Positions 29,921 to 38,380 of a stretch of DNA of 64,000 nt are shown here, piece after piece; position 1 is the first letter of the stretch, and each line of letters opens with the position of its first letter. The notes under the pieces are model-generated. The model was not told where the DNA came from. It worked only from the letters and a program-made list of their open reading frames with translations, and did no database searches. Source of the stretch: Candidatus Thiosymbion ectosymbiont of Catanema sp. Cochon2018 (GTDB taxonomy: Bacteria; Pseudomonadota; Gammaproteobacteria; Chromatiales; Chromatiaceae); NCBI GenBank assembly GCA_011392765.1, contig WYCW01000004.1, positions 884,205 through 948,204 on the forward strand. Reading direction: 5' to 3'. The position numbers and the translations under genes are program-made.

Positions 29921-30208
29921 TTGGAGTGCGGCGGCAATCCGACTCCAGTTCTTATCGGAATCCGCAGTGTTTGACGTAACCACCGGGTTGGCCGTGGCGT
30001 ACCTGCCCGCCGCCGCTTTGGATTCGGCAACGCATCCGTTCCCTGCCAAGGTGTTGCGGTCAGGGGAAAGCGCCGTCGCCGCGGCGCGTGTGGAATCCGG
30101 TGCTCAGGTTCCCGACAAACACCGCCGGTATCCTCCATCGCTGAGGTTCGATTTACCGCGCCATTTTGCCGGCGCACTCCAAAGCGGTCCGGAATCCATA
30201 AAGAGCCA
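29921..30208. repeat. dispersed repeat (copy of 21664-21850) inserted in a CGCAGATTA hairpin
   Basis: tttggagtgcggcggcaatccg...ggtccggaatccataaagagcc; flanks ccgcagattacacagatt and aataatctgcgagaatctgcgcaatctgtgg. Confidence 0.7.
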
Positions 30209-30280
30209 ACATGCAATAATCTGCGAGAATCTGCGCAATCTGTGGATAAAATCTACGGATAAAAGAATATCGTTCGCGGT

Positions 30281-30490
30281 CATAGGTGTTCGGGATTTCG
30301 TAACCGTTCAGCCCCCCTCTAAATCCTGATCCTGAAAACGAGAAATCAAAGGGTTACGTCCGAACTGGGCCGAAATCCAGAGGGGGGGCTGAACGGTTAC
30401 CATATTATGAAGTTAACAAGCGTTTTGCCGCCTCTAAAACAACAAGCATAACTCCATGAAATTTAAGCGAAAAAAACCCGAACACCTATG
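30281..30490. mobile_element. MITE with 10-bp TSD, containing a second nested MITE (30300-30400)
   Basis: cgttcgcggt-cataggtgttcggg...cccgaacacctatg-cgttcgcggt; inner gtaaccgttcagccccc...gggggctgaacggttac. Confidence 0.85.
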
Positions 30491-30547
30491 CGTTCGCGGT
30501 AATGACTCATCTGTGCCAGGTACATCAACAACATCAGGAGAAACCCT

Positions 30548-31174
30548 ATGAAACTCCACTCCGACTCCATCACCGACGGCCGACCCATCCCGAGTGAATT
30601 CGCCTTTTGTGTGCCCGATCCGGAAAGTCATGTCCGCCTGGGGGCGAATCGCAATCCGCACCTGGCCTGGTCCGACCTCCCCGCAGGCACCCAGTCACTG
30701 GTGTTCATCTGTCACGACTCGGACGTACCCAGTCGCCCCGACGACGTGAATCAGGAGGGGAGGGAAGTACCGGCGGATCTGCCGCGGGTGGATTTCACCC
30801 ACTGGGTACTGGTGGATCTGAAGCCGGACCGCGACGGCATCGCCGCAGGCGAATTCTGTTCGGAGGTAACCGCCCGCGGCAAGCCGGGGCCGGAGGGGCG
30901 CGACGGCACCCGGCACGGCATCAACAGTTACACCGACTGGTTCGCCGGCGATGACCAGATGGCCGGCGACTATTACGGCTACGACGGCCCCTGCCCGCCC
31001 TGGAACGACTCCATCGTCCACCACTACCACTTTACACTGTATGCCCTGGACCTCCCGCGCTGTCCGGTCGAGGGGCGTTTCGGCCGTGAGCAGGTGTTGT
31101 CTGCGATTCAGGGCCACATACTGGCCCAGGCAAGCATTGTGGGGACCTACAAAACCAATCCCAACGCCAAATGA
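30548..31174 (+). CDS. YbhB/YbcL family Raf kinase inhibitor-like protein
   Basis: NPHLAWSDLPAGTQSLVFICHDSDVP...DFTHWVLVDL...YGYDGPCPPWNDSIVHHYHFTLYALD. Confidence 0.93.
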   Translation: MKLHSDSITDGRPIPSEFAFCVPDPESHVRLGANRNPHLAWSDLPAGTQSLVFICHDSDVPSRPDDVNQEGREVPADLPRVDFTHWVLVDLKPDRDGIAAGEFCSEVTARGKPGPEGRDGTRHGINSYTDWFAGDDQMAGDYYGYDGPCPPWNDSIVHHYHFTLYALDLPRCPVEGRFGREQVLSAIQGHILAQASIVGTYKTNPNAK

Positions 31175-31442
31175 CACAGGAGGGGCCTTCTGGGGCGTGT
31201 TGACATTTAATAAGGAGTAAATCCCAACCTCCGCGCTCGTCTTCTAATGGTACAGGATTTCCAGGATTAACAGGGTGTTATAATTGTTACTTAAGAAAAT
31301 AACCCTGTGAATCCTGTATCATTAGGAGACAGACCCGGAGGTCAGGACGTGTTGCGGGACTTGGCGGCGCAGATTGGGACGGCAATCCCCGGTAAGATGT
31401 GCGGACAAGTGGCATTGTGAAACCGAAGATAATCGATTAACG

Positions 31443-32309
31443 ATGGAATACCGCAAAATCAATCCACCACAAGCACTTCCCCTTGATGATTCGATAATTA
31501 TCGAAGGAGATGCGCTATATGCTCTTAGGACGCTTCCTGAACGATCGATACGGTGTGCAGTAACCTCACCTCCTTACTGGGGGCTACGGGACTATGGGAT
31601 TGATTGTCAAATAGGTTTGGAAACCAGCTTACCCCGATTCTTAAACCACCTTGTTGCAATTTTCAATGAACTGAAACGGGTCTTGCGTGATGATGGAACC
31701 CTGTGGTTGAATATTGGTGATGGTTACACCAGTGGTAACCGTGGTTATCGCGCAAGCGACAGGAAGAACCCTGCAAGGGCAATGTCGGTAAGACCTGATA
31801 CCCCTGAAGGCTTGAAACCCAAAGATCTTCAAGGTATCCCCTGGAGACTGGCTTTTGCTCTTCAGGATAATGGTTGGTATCTGAGAAGTGATATTGTTTG
31901 GCATAAGCCTAATGCCATGCCGGAAAGCGTTAAGGATAGACCCACGAGGTCGCATGAATATTTGTTCATGCTTACCAAGTCCGAACGGTATTACTACGAT
32001 TATGAATCGGTTAAAGAAGTGGGCTTAAATGGAAAGCTTCGCAATCGTAGAAGCGTATGGAGTATTAATACACAAGGTTTTCCCGGCGCACACTTTGCTA
32101 CCTTTCCGACCCGATTAATTGAACCCTGTATTCTGGCATCCACTCGTCCTGGTGATTATGTGCTTGACCCGTTTTTCGGTTCAGGAACCGTAGGTGTTAC
32201 ATGCCTGGAGCTACATAGAAAATATATAGAACTTAATCCTAAATATATCGCATTGGCAATAGATAGACTAAGTGCTGCGGAAGACAGCGTTATAAAGATT
32301 GCTGTTTGA
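31443..32309 (+). CDS. site-specific DNA methyltransferase, beta-type (motif IV TSPPYWG, motif I DPFFGSGTV)
   Basis: GDALYALRTLPERSIRCAVTSPPYWGLRDYG...DIVWHKPNAMPESVKDRPTRSHEYLFMLTKSERYYYD...DYVLDPFFGSGTVGV. Confidence 0.93.
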   Translation: MEYRKINPPQALPLDDSIIIEGDALYALRTLPERSIRCAVTSPPYWGLRDYGIDCQIGLETSLPRFLNHLVAIFNELKRVLRDDGTLWLNIGDGYTSGNRGYRASDRKNPARAMSVRPDTPEGLKPKDLQGIPWRLAFALQDNGWYLRSDIVWHKPNAMPESVKDRPTRSHEYLFMLTKSERYYYDYESVKEVGLNGKLRNRRSVWSINTQGFPGAHFATFPTRLIEPCILASTRPGDYVLDPFFGSGTVGVTCLELHRKYIELNPKYIALAIDRLSAAEDSVIKIAV

Positions 32310-32318
32310 CGTTTGACA

Positions 32319-32803
32319 TGAATATTCCGATACCAGAACTACAGATAGACTTTTCTTTTGCCCTTGGGCAAATTAGAAGCGTGTATCTTCAAGACGCACT
32401 GAGCAAAACCTTAGATAGTATAGATCTTCCTGTCCTTGATAATCAGCTTTCTCGGTATGTGCCCCAGGATAATCTGAAGACACTTGCTAAGCGGGGACTA
32501 CGTGGCGAATTGGTTTTCCCCGTGCCATGTATGTTGGAAGCAAATCCCTTTCTGTTGGGTTATTACCGGTTGTTGATGGGGTTCAGCCAGAAAGAGTTTT
32601 ATACGACGAAGTTTGGTGTTTCCAGCTTCAAGTCAATGGAAGTAAAAGGAACGTTAACTGATAGCAACAAGGATAGATTACCTCAACTATGTGAAGGTAT
32701 GGTTGGCAGTGCATGTGCCCTACTTGATGGAATCGGGATTGATGATGAGTATGAAGACTTCAAAAACCGGGTGATTGCCCTTACCGGCATCAAGACCGAA
32801 TGA
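32319..32803 (+). CDS. putative type II restriction endonuclease, possibly truncated (XcyI/XamI-like suspicion)
   Basis: Directly follows and overlaps the MTase; FPVPCMLEANPFLLGYYRLLMGFSQKEFYTTKFGVSSFKSMEVKGTL; only ~161 aa. Confidence 0.5.
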
Positions 32804-32808
32804 GATAA

Positions 32809-33567
32809 TTGTCCGATTGGATAGCTGGGCCTATCGTTAAGAAATACAAGAAACCAACCATGGACATAAAGGCAATCGTCGAGAGAAACGATACCATACC
32901 AGGTCGCATATTCGATCTGGTGGTACAAATGCTGATTGTGCTCTCTATCGTCACGTTTTCCGTGGAAACCTTGCCCGACCTCGATACCGGTACCAGAGAG
33001 CTGCTTGAGATTACGGAAGTAATCATAGTAATAATATTCACGCTCGAGTATTTGCTCAGGCTGTACGTGGCGGAGAAAAAGCTGAGTTATGTCCTGAGCT
33101 TTTACGGGGTTGTGGATTTGATCGCGATCCTTCCGTTTTACATTTCATCCGGCGTTGACCTGCAATCGGTAAGGATATTTCGGATGTTACGCTTTTTTCG
33201 CGCGATCAAGCTGTTCCGATACAACAAGGCCATGGGGAGGTTTTTACGGGCGTTTGCGATCATAAAGGAGGAGATTATTCTATTCACCGTGGTAACGGCA
33301 ATGCTTTTGTACCTATCGGCCGTCGGGATTTATTTTTTCGAAAACGAGGCCCAACCGGAGGCATTCAAAAGTATTTTCCATAGCTTATGGTGGGCCGTCG
33401 CCACTCTGACAACAGTGGGGTACGGCGATATTTATCCCGTAACGATAGGCGGCAGAATATTTACCTTTGTCATTTTAATGATCGGTTTGGGTATAATCGC
33501 CGTGCCGGCAGGGTTGCTGGCGTCCGCGCTGTCGAGGGTCAGCATGGAAGATCATGAGGAAAAATAA
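32809..33567 (+). CDS. voltage-gated-type potassium channel / ion transporter
   Basis: TLEYLLRLYVAEKKLSYVLSFYGVVDLIAILPFY...RIFRMLRFFRAIKLFRYN...LWWAVATLTTVGYGDIYPVTIGGR. Confidence 0.92.
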   Translation: MSDWIAGPIVKKYKKPTMDIKAIVERNDTIPGRIFDLVVQMLIVLSIVTFSVETLPDLDTGTRELLEITEVIIVIIFTLEYLLRLYVAEKKLSYVLSFYGVVDLIAILPFYISSGVDLQSVRIFRMLRFFRAIKLFRYNKAMGRFLRAFAIIKEEIILFTVVTAMLLYLSAVGIYFFENEAQPEAFKSIFHSLWWAVATLTTVGYGDIYPVTIGGRIFTFVILMIGLGIIAVPAGLLASALSRVSMEDHEEK

Positions 33568-33702
33568 GGACGCTTACCCGGTTTTGACCTCTTTCCCATC
33601 CTGAATTAAGCTCTACTTTCCCGCTTCCGAAATCGGTGGCCGAGCGGCAGCAAAATTTGTTGCCTGTGGGAAATTTTTCAACGACATAGCGTTGCTTTCA
33701 TC

Positions 33703-34425
33703 ATGGAAACCGCATTGAATTTCGAGAAAGTCTGGCAGTTGTTCCAGGAAACGGACCGTAAATTCCAGAAAACGGACCGTGAGTTCCAGGAGATGCAGCA
33801 GGCCTGGGAGCGTAGAGCCCAAGAGACGGACCGCATGTTCCGGGAAACGGACCGCAAATTCCAGGAAACGGATCGCAAGTTCCAGGAGACACAACGAGCC
33901 TTGGATCGCAAGTTCCAAGAGACGGACCGTAAGTTTCAGGAGTCGCAACGGGCCTTGAACCGCAGATTCCAGGAAACGGACAAGAAGATGAAGGCCCTGC
34001 AGGAGCTATTCGAAGGCCAGTGGGGCAAGTTGGTGGAGAGCCTGGTCGAAGGGGATCTGGTTCGCTTGTTGGAGAGGCGTGACATCCGGATCAACGATAC
34101 CTCGACTCGGCGTAAGGGCTGTCGGGATGGGGAGAACTACGAGTTCGACATCATCGCCCACAATGGAGAGGAGATCGTCATCGTGGAGGTGAAGACGACC
34201 CTGCGGGGCGGACTGGTCGAGAAATTCATCGAGCGCCTCCAGCGCGCCAAGCATTACCTGCCCGAGTACAGAAACCATACGGTATTCGGCGCGGTGGCCT
34301 ATTTGCGCGCGGAGCAGGGGAGCGACCGCCAGGCGCAGAACCAGGGGTTGTTCGTGATTCGGGCTACGGGCGACAGCGCTGCCATTGTCAATCCCGTGGG
34401 CTTTGAGCCCCGGGAGTTCGGTTAG
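33703..34425 (+). CDS. heptad-repeat coiled coil fused to PD-(D/E)XK nuclease-like domain (DUF3782-like)
   Basis: Tandem F(Q/R)ETDRK heptads; ENYEFDIIAHNGEEIVIVEVKTTLRGG = D...ExK. Confidence 0.75.
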   Translation: METALNFEKVWQLFQETDRKFQKTDREFQEMQQAWERRAQETDRMFRETDRKFQETDRKFQETQRALDRKFQETDRKFQESQRALNRRFQETDKKMKALQELFEGQWGKLVESLVEGDLVRLLERRDIRINDTSTRRKGCRDGENYEFDIIAHNGEEIVIVEVKTTLRGGLVEKFIERLQRAKHYLPEYRNHTVFGAVAYLRAEQGSDRQAQNQGLFVIRATGDSAAIVNPVGFEPREFG

Positions 34426-34519
34426 ACATGGCATTAAGATCCTTAGAGTGACCCGAATCTTTTTGCGATCAGGTTCCGGAGGGGACTGACATGGTTAGGC
34501 AGGGGACAAGAACCCGCTG

Positions 34520-35254
34520 ATGAAATCCTTGGTGCCTGAACTGCTGAAATCCCTGACCGGCAGCGTCAAGGATCTCCTGCCGATCATCGGGGTGATCGCT
34601 TTCTTCCAACTCCTGGTGCTTAGTCGGCCCATCCCCAATCTCCTGGAGCTGCTCTGGGGCACCCTGCTGGTGGTGCTGGGACTGACCCTGTTCATCCAGG
34701 GACTCAAACTCAGCCTGTTCCCGATCGGCGAGAGTATGGCGTGGGACTTTGCCGCCAAGGGCAGTCTGCTATGGCTGTTGCTGTTCGCCTTCGCCCTGGG
34801 CTTTGGGACCGCGATCGCCGAGCCGGCCCTGATTACCGTGGCCCAGAAGGCCGCTGAAGTGGCGGCCCTCGGGGGGATGATTGCCGATACGCCGGATGCC
34901 CGCGGGGCCTACGCCGAGGGGTTGCGCTATACCGTCGCCCTGTCGGTGGGGCTGGCCATCGTCATCGGTGTCCTGCGCATCCTGCGGGGGTGGCCGATTC
35001 AGTATCTGATCATCGGCGGTTATCTCGGGGTAGTGGTCATGACGATGTTCGCCCCCCGGGAAATCATCGGTATCGCCTATGACTCCGGCGGCGTCACCAC
35101 CTCCACCATCACCGTACCCCTGGTGACGGCCCTGGGCGTGGGGCTCGCCACCAGCATCAAGGGACGCAATCCCATGATCGACGGCTTCGGGCTCGTCGCC
35201 TTCGCCGCCCTGATGCCCATCATCTTCGTCATGGGTTACGGGATCCTGCTGTGA
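34520..35254 (+). CDS. DUF1538 family membrane protein (first copy)
   Basis: [33 protein letters not shown]...[18 protein letters not shown]...[24 protein letters not shown]. Confidence 0.85.
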   Translation: MKSLVPELLKSLTGSVKDLLPIIGVIAFFQLLVLSRPIPNLLELLWGTLLVVLGLTLFIQGLKLSLFPIGESMAWDFAAKGSLLWLLLFAFALGFGTAIAEPALITVAQKAAEVAALGGMIADTPDARGAYAEGLRYTVALSVGLAIVIGVLRILRGWPIQYLIIGGYLGVVVMTMFAPREIIGIAYDSGGVTTSTITVPLVTALGVGLATSIKGRNPMIDGFGLVAFAALMPIIFVMGYGILL

Positions 35255-36033
35255 CCGAGCGCCTGCTCTCCCTCGGGGTCTCGATCCTGTCGACCATCGG
35301 CGACGTGTTGCCGATCGTCGGCATCCTGCTGGGCTTCCAGCTCCTGGTGCTGCGTCGTTCCATTCCCAATCTCAAGGGGGTATTGCTGGGCTTCCTGCTG
35401 GTGCTCCTGGGGCTGGCCTTCTTCCTCGAAGGGCTGGAGCGTGCCCTGTTCCCCCTGGGTCGGCTCATGGCCGAGCAGCTCACCGCTCCGGAGTTCCTCG
35501 GCACGGCGGACGGCGGCATCGGCGGCGAATCCTGGATGACCTATGGCTGGGTCTATCTGTTCGCCTTCACGATCGGATTCTCGACCACCATCGCGGAGCC
35601 TTCCCTCATCGCCGTGGCCATCAAGGCCCACCAGGTATCGGCCGGGGCCATCAGTACGTGGGGACTGCGGATCACGGTGGCCATCGGCGTCGCCGTCGGG
35701 ATCACCCTCGGCGCCTACCGCATCGTGACCGGGACGCCTCTGCACTACTACATCATCCCCGGCTACATCCTGGTCCTGCTTCAGACCTGGCACGCGCCGC
35801 GGACCATCATCGCCCTGGCCTACGACTCCGGGGGGGTGACCACCTCCACCGTCACGGTCCCCTTGGTGGTGGCCTTGGGGCTGGGGCTTTCGAGCAACAT
35901 CCCGGGGCGCAATCCGCTCCTCGACGGCTTCGGGCTCATCGCCTTCGCCAGTCTGTTCCCGATCATGACCGTCATCGCCTACGCCCAGCTCAGCACGTTC
36001 TTTACCCGACGCAAATCCGGCCCGGCCTCTTAA
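35251..36033 (+). CDS. DUF1538 family membrane protein (second copy)
   Basis: [31 protein letters not shown]...[18 protein letters not shown]...[25 protein letters not shown]; 4-bp overlap with first copy. Confidence 0.85.
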   Translation: MTERLLSLGVSILSTIGDVLPIVGILLGFQLLVLRRSIPNLKGVLLGFLLVLLGLAFFLEGLERALFPLGRLMAEQLTAPEFLGTADGGIGGESWMTYGWVYLFAFTIGFSTTIAEPSLIAVAIKAHQVSAGAISTWGLRITVAIGVAVGITLGAYRIVTGTPLHYYIIPGYILVLLQTWHAPRTIIALAYDSGGVTTSTVTVPLVVALGLGLSSNIPGRNPLLDGFGLIAFASLFPIMTVIAYAQLSTFFTRRKSGPAS

Positions 36034-36053
36034 AATCGCGGGAGATCCAACCC

Positions 36054-36410
36054 ATGCATTTCAAGCTCATTCTGGCATTCGTCGAAGACAAGGAAACGAG
36101 CAACGTGCTCGAAGCGGCCCGCAAGGCCGGGGCGACCGGCTCGACCGTTATCAACCAGGCCCGGGGAGAAGGGGTCGAGAAGTCCAGGACCTTCTTCGGC
36201 TTGACGCTGGAGACCCAACGCGACGTCATTTTGTTGCTGGTGGAGGAGCATTTGAGTCGCAGTATCCTGGAGACCATCGCCAAGGCCGGACACTTCGACG
36301 AGAAGCCCGGTCACGGCATCGCCTTTCAGGTGGACGTGGAGGACGCCGTGGGCGTCGACCATCAGGTTCGAAAGCTCTTCGAGACCGTGCAGGAGGAGAT
36401 CCTGAAATGA
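36054..36410 (+). CDS. PII-like small regulator
   Basis: MHFKLILAFVEDKETSNVLEAARKAGATGSTVINQARGEGVEKSRTFFGLTLETQRDVILLLVEE. Confidence 0.78.
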   Translation: MHFKLILAFVEDKETSNVLEAARKAGATGSTVINQARGEGVEKSRTFFGLTLETQRDVILLLVEEHLSRSILETIAKAGHFDEKPGHGIAFQVDVEDAVGVDHQVRKLFETVQEEILK

Positions 36411-36820
36411 ACAATAAGAACAACAAAAAACTTGTGTGCATCCGCGATGTCATGAAGACCAAGTTCGACGTCGTGGATGGTATGGCCACGGTGGCACAGG
36501 CCCTGGACACCATGGCCCATGTGGATACCAAAACGCTGGTCGTCAGAAAGCGCCATGCGGACGACGCCATCGGCATGGTCGTGATCTCGGACATTTCCCG
36601 CCAAGTGCTGGCCGAGGACCGCGCCCCGGACCGGGTCAACATCTATGAGATCATGTCCAAACCCGTGCTGTCGGTAGATCCCGGAATGGATATCCGCTAC
36701 TGTGCACGTCTGTTCGCCCGTTTCGACCTGACCCGGGCACCTGTGGTGGAGAACGGCGAGGTGATCGGGGTCGTGAGTCTTACCGATCTGGTCGTAAAGG
36801 GCATGATGCCCTATCTGTAG
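36407..36820 (+). CDS. CBS domain protein
   Basis: IRDVMKTKFDVVDGMATVAQALDTM...YEIMSKPVLSVDPGMDIRYCARLFARFDLTRAPVVENGEVIGVVSLTDLV. Confidence 0.92.
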   Translation: MNNKNNKKLVCIRDVMKTKFDVVDGMATVAQALDTMAHVDTKTLVVRKRHADDAIGMVVISDISRQVLAEDRAPDRVNIYEIMSKPVLSVDPGMDIRYCARLFARFDLTRAPVVENGEVIGVVSLTDLVVKGMMPYL

Positions 36821-36870
36821 CGAGGCCGCGGTTGTCGGCAGCGGATGGATTGAACCGCAAGGGATTGAAC

Positions 36871-37416
36871 ATGCCCGACGGTTGGCTGCCCCAAGCCCGG
36901 CGCGCGCCCTCTCCCAACTGGGACGAACGCCCACCGAATACGGCCGTAGACCTGCTGGTGATTCACGGCATCAGCCTGCCGCCCGGGGAATTCGGCGGCC
37001 CCTGGATCGATGATCTGTTCCGAAACCGCCTCGACCCGCAGGCCCATCCCTGTTTCCAAGCGATTGCCCAACTGCGTGTCTCCTCTCACCTTCTCATCCG
37101 CCGCGACGGCGAGCTGATTCAGTACGTGGATCTCCACCACCGCGCCTGGCACGCGGGGGTCTCGATCTTCCAGGGCCGTGAGGCCTGCAACGACTTTGCC
37201 ATCGGGATCGAGCTGGAGGGGGCGGACCTGATTCCCTACGAGGAGGTTCAGTATCGGGTCCTGGCCCGAACCACGCAGGATATTCAGTCCCGCTTCCCGG
37301 CTATCGGTCGGGGGCACATCGTCGGTCACAGTGACATCGCACCCGGCCGCAAGACCGATCCGGGACCCGCCTTCGACTGGGAGTACTTCCGCAGGCTCGT
37401 CGAGGCCGAGGGTTGA
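36871..37416 (+). CDS. ampD: 1,6-anhydro-N-acetylmuramyl-L-alanine amidase
   Basis: RPPNTAVDLLVIHGISLPPGEFGGPWIDDLF...RAWHAGVSIFQGREACNDFAIGIELEG...HIVGHSDIAPGRKTDPGPAFDW. Confidence 0.96.
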   Translation: MPDGWLPQARRAPSPNWDERPPNTAVDLLVIHGISLPPGEFGGPWIDDLFRNRLDPQAHPCFQAIAQLRVSSHLLIRRDGELIQYVDLHHRAWHAGVSIFQGREACNDFAIGIELEGADLIPYEEVQYRVLARTTQDIQSRFPAIGRGHIVGHSDIAPGRKTDPGPAFDWEYFRRLVEAEG

Positions 37417-37463
37417 GGGCGGTGGCCACACAGCCGCTATCCTCTGGCACAGCAGTAGTACGA

Positions 37464-37694
37464 ATGATGAATGATGTCTTAGCGCAGGCGCCTGTGGTGC
37501 TTTCGGAAAGCGGCAGGGCGGAACTCGCATACGATCTTTTGGCTGGCCTCGACGTAACTCCCGACTCCGGTGTTACACAGGCATGGGAAACGCAGATCCT
37601 GCGGCGTCTGGACCAAGTAGACGATGGGATGGCCAAGCTAATCGACCGGGAGGAGCTTCGCCGTCGGATGCGCATCCGCATGACCGGTGCTTGA
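37464..37694 (+). CDS. addiction module antitoxin (RelE/ParE-associated)
   Basis: VLSESGRAELAYDLLAGLDVTPDSGVTQAWETQILRRLDQVDDG; adjacent to ParE-like ORF. Confidence 0.75.
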   Translation: MMNDVLAQAPVVLSESGRAELAYDLLAGLDVTPDSGVTQAWETQILRRLDQVDDGMAKLIDREELRRRMRIRMTGA

Positions 37695-38171
37695 TGCGAT
37701 CGGTCAGGGTTCTCGAGGCCACCGCCGATGAAGCAGCCGAGGCTGCATCCTGGTACGAACGCCGACGTCTTGGACTCGGCGTAGAGTTCCAACAGGCAGT
37801 TGATGCAGTGCTCGATCTTCTGGAAGACGAGATCGTTCCCCTTGCATCTGTTCCGGGTACCGCTGGAAAATGGGGCGCGAAACGTCTCCTACTCAGAGCC
37901 TGTCTGGCTTACGACTGTTCTACTGCGGAATCGGGGAGACCGGTCAGATTTCCCCCTCGATTTCGTTAAATAGATCCACTATTCGCCTCAATCGAGCGCA
38001 AAATTTGCCTCGGCCCCTCGATCCCTCGCTACGAACGCGTAAACTAGACAGACTCTCAAACGATTTCCCTTCTCTGTAATCGTTCGTGAACAGGGCTCTG
38101 AGTTTCTCGTGATCGCCTTCGCTCACCATTCGAGACGTCCAGGATACTGGCGTGACCGGCTTATCACATAA
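37694..38171 (+). pseudogene. ParE/RelE-family toxin disrupted by a MITE
   Basis: MRSVRVLEATADEAAEAASWYERRRLGLGVEFQQAVD...GAKRLLL + (after the element) KRFPFSVIVREQGSEFLVIAFAHHSRRPGYWRDRLIT*. Confidence 0.9.
37896..38055. mobile_element. 160-bp MITE with TCA (T-N-A) duplication
   Basis: TCA-gagcctgtctggcttacg...cgtaaactagacagactc-TCA. Confidence 0.87.
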
Positions 38172-38380
38172 GCAGGCGCCGCTATGTTTGCACAGCGCTG
38201 AGATAGACCGCAGGCTCGATACGCAGTAGGCGGTCTGTTTGCCCCCCGTGCTGGACGACTTCTTTACCGAAGTATCCAAAGTTAACTGAGCCCGGCACCT
38301 TTTCCCACCGGACCGTCCAGCATGAAACCTTCGAGTAGGTAGATTATATTTCCTGAACACCATCGACATAGAGAAACGAA

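Noticed and set aside
31201-31330. Possible small RNA between ybhB-like gene and the MTase (long hairpin)
   Set aside because: The hairpin is better explained as one of the periodic CAGGATTT repeats; no promoter/terminator evidence for an independent RNA.
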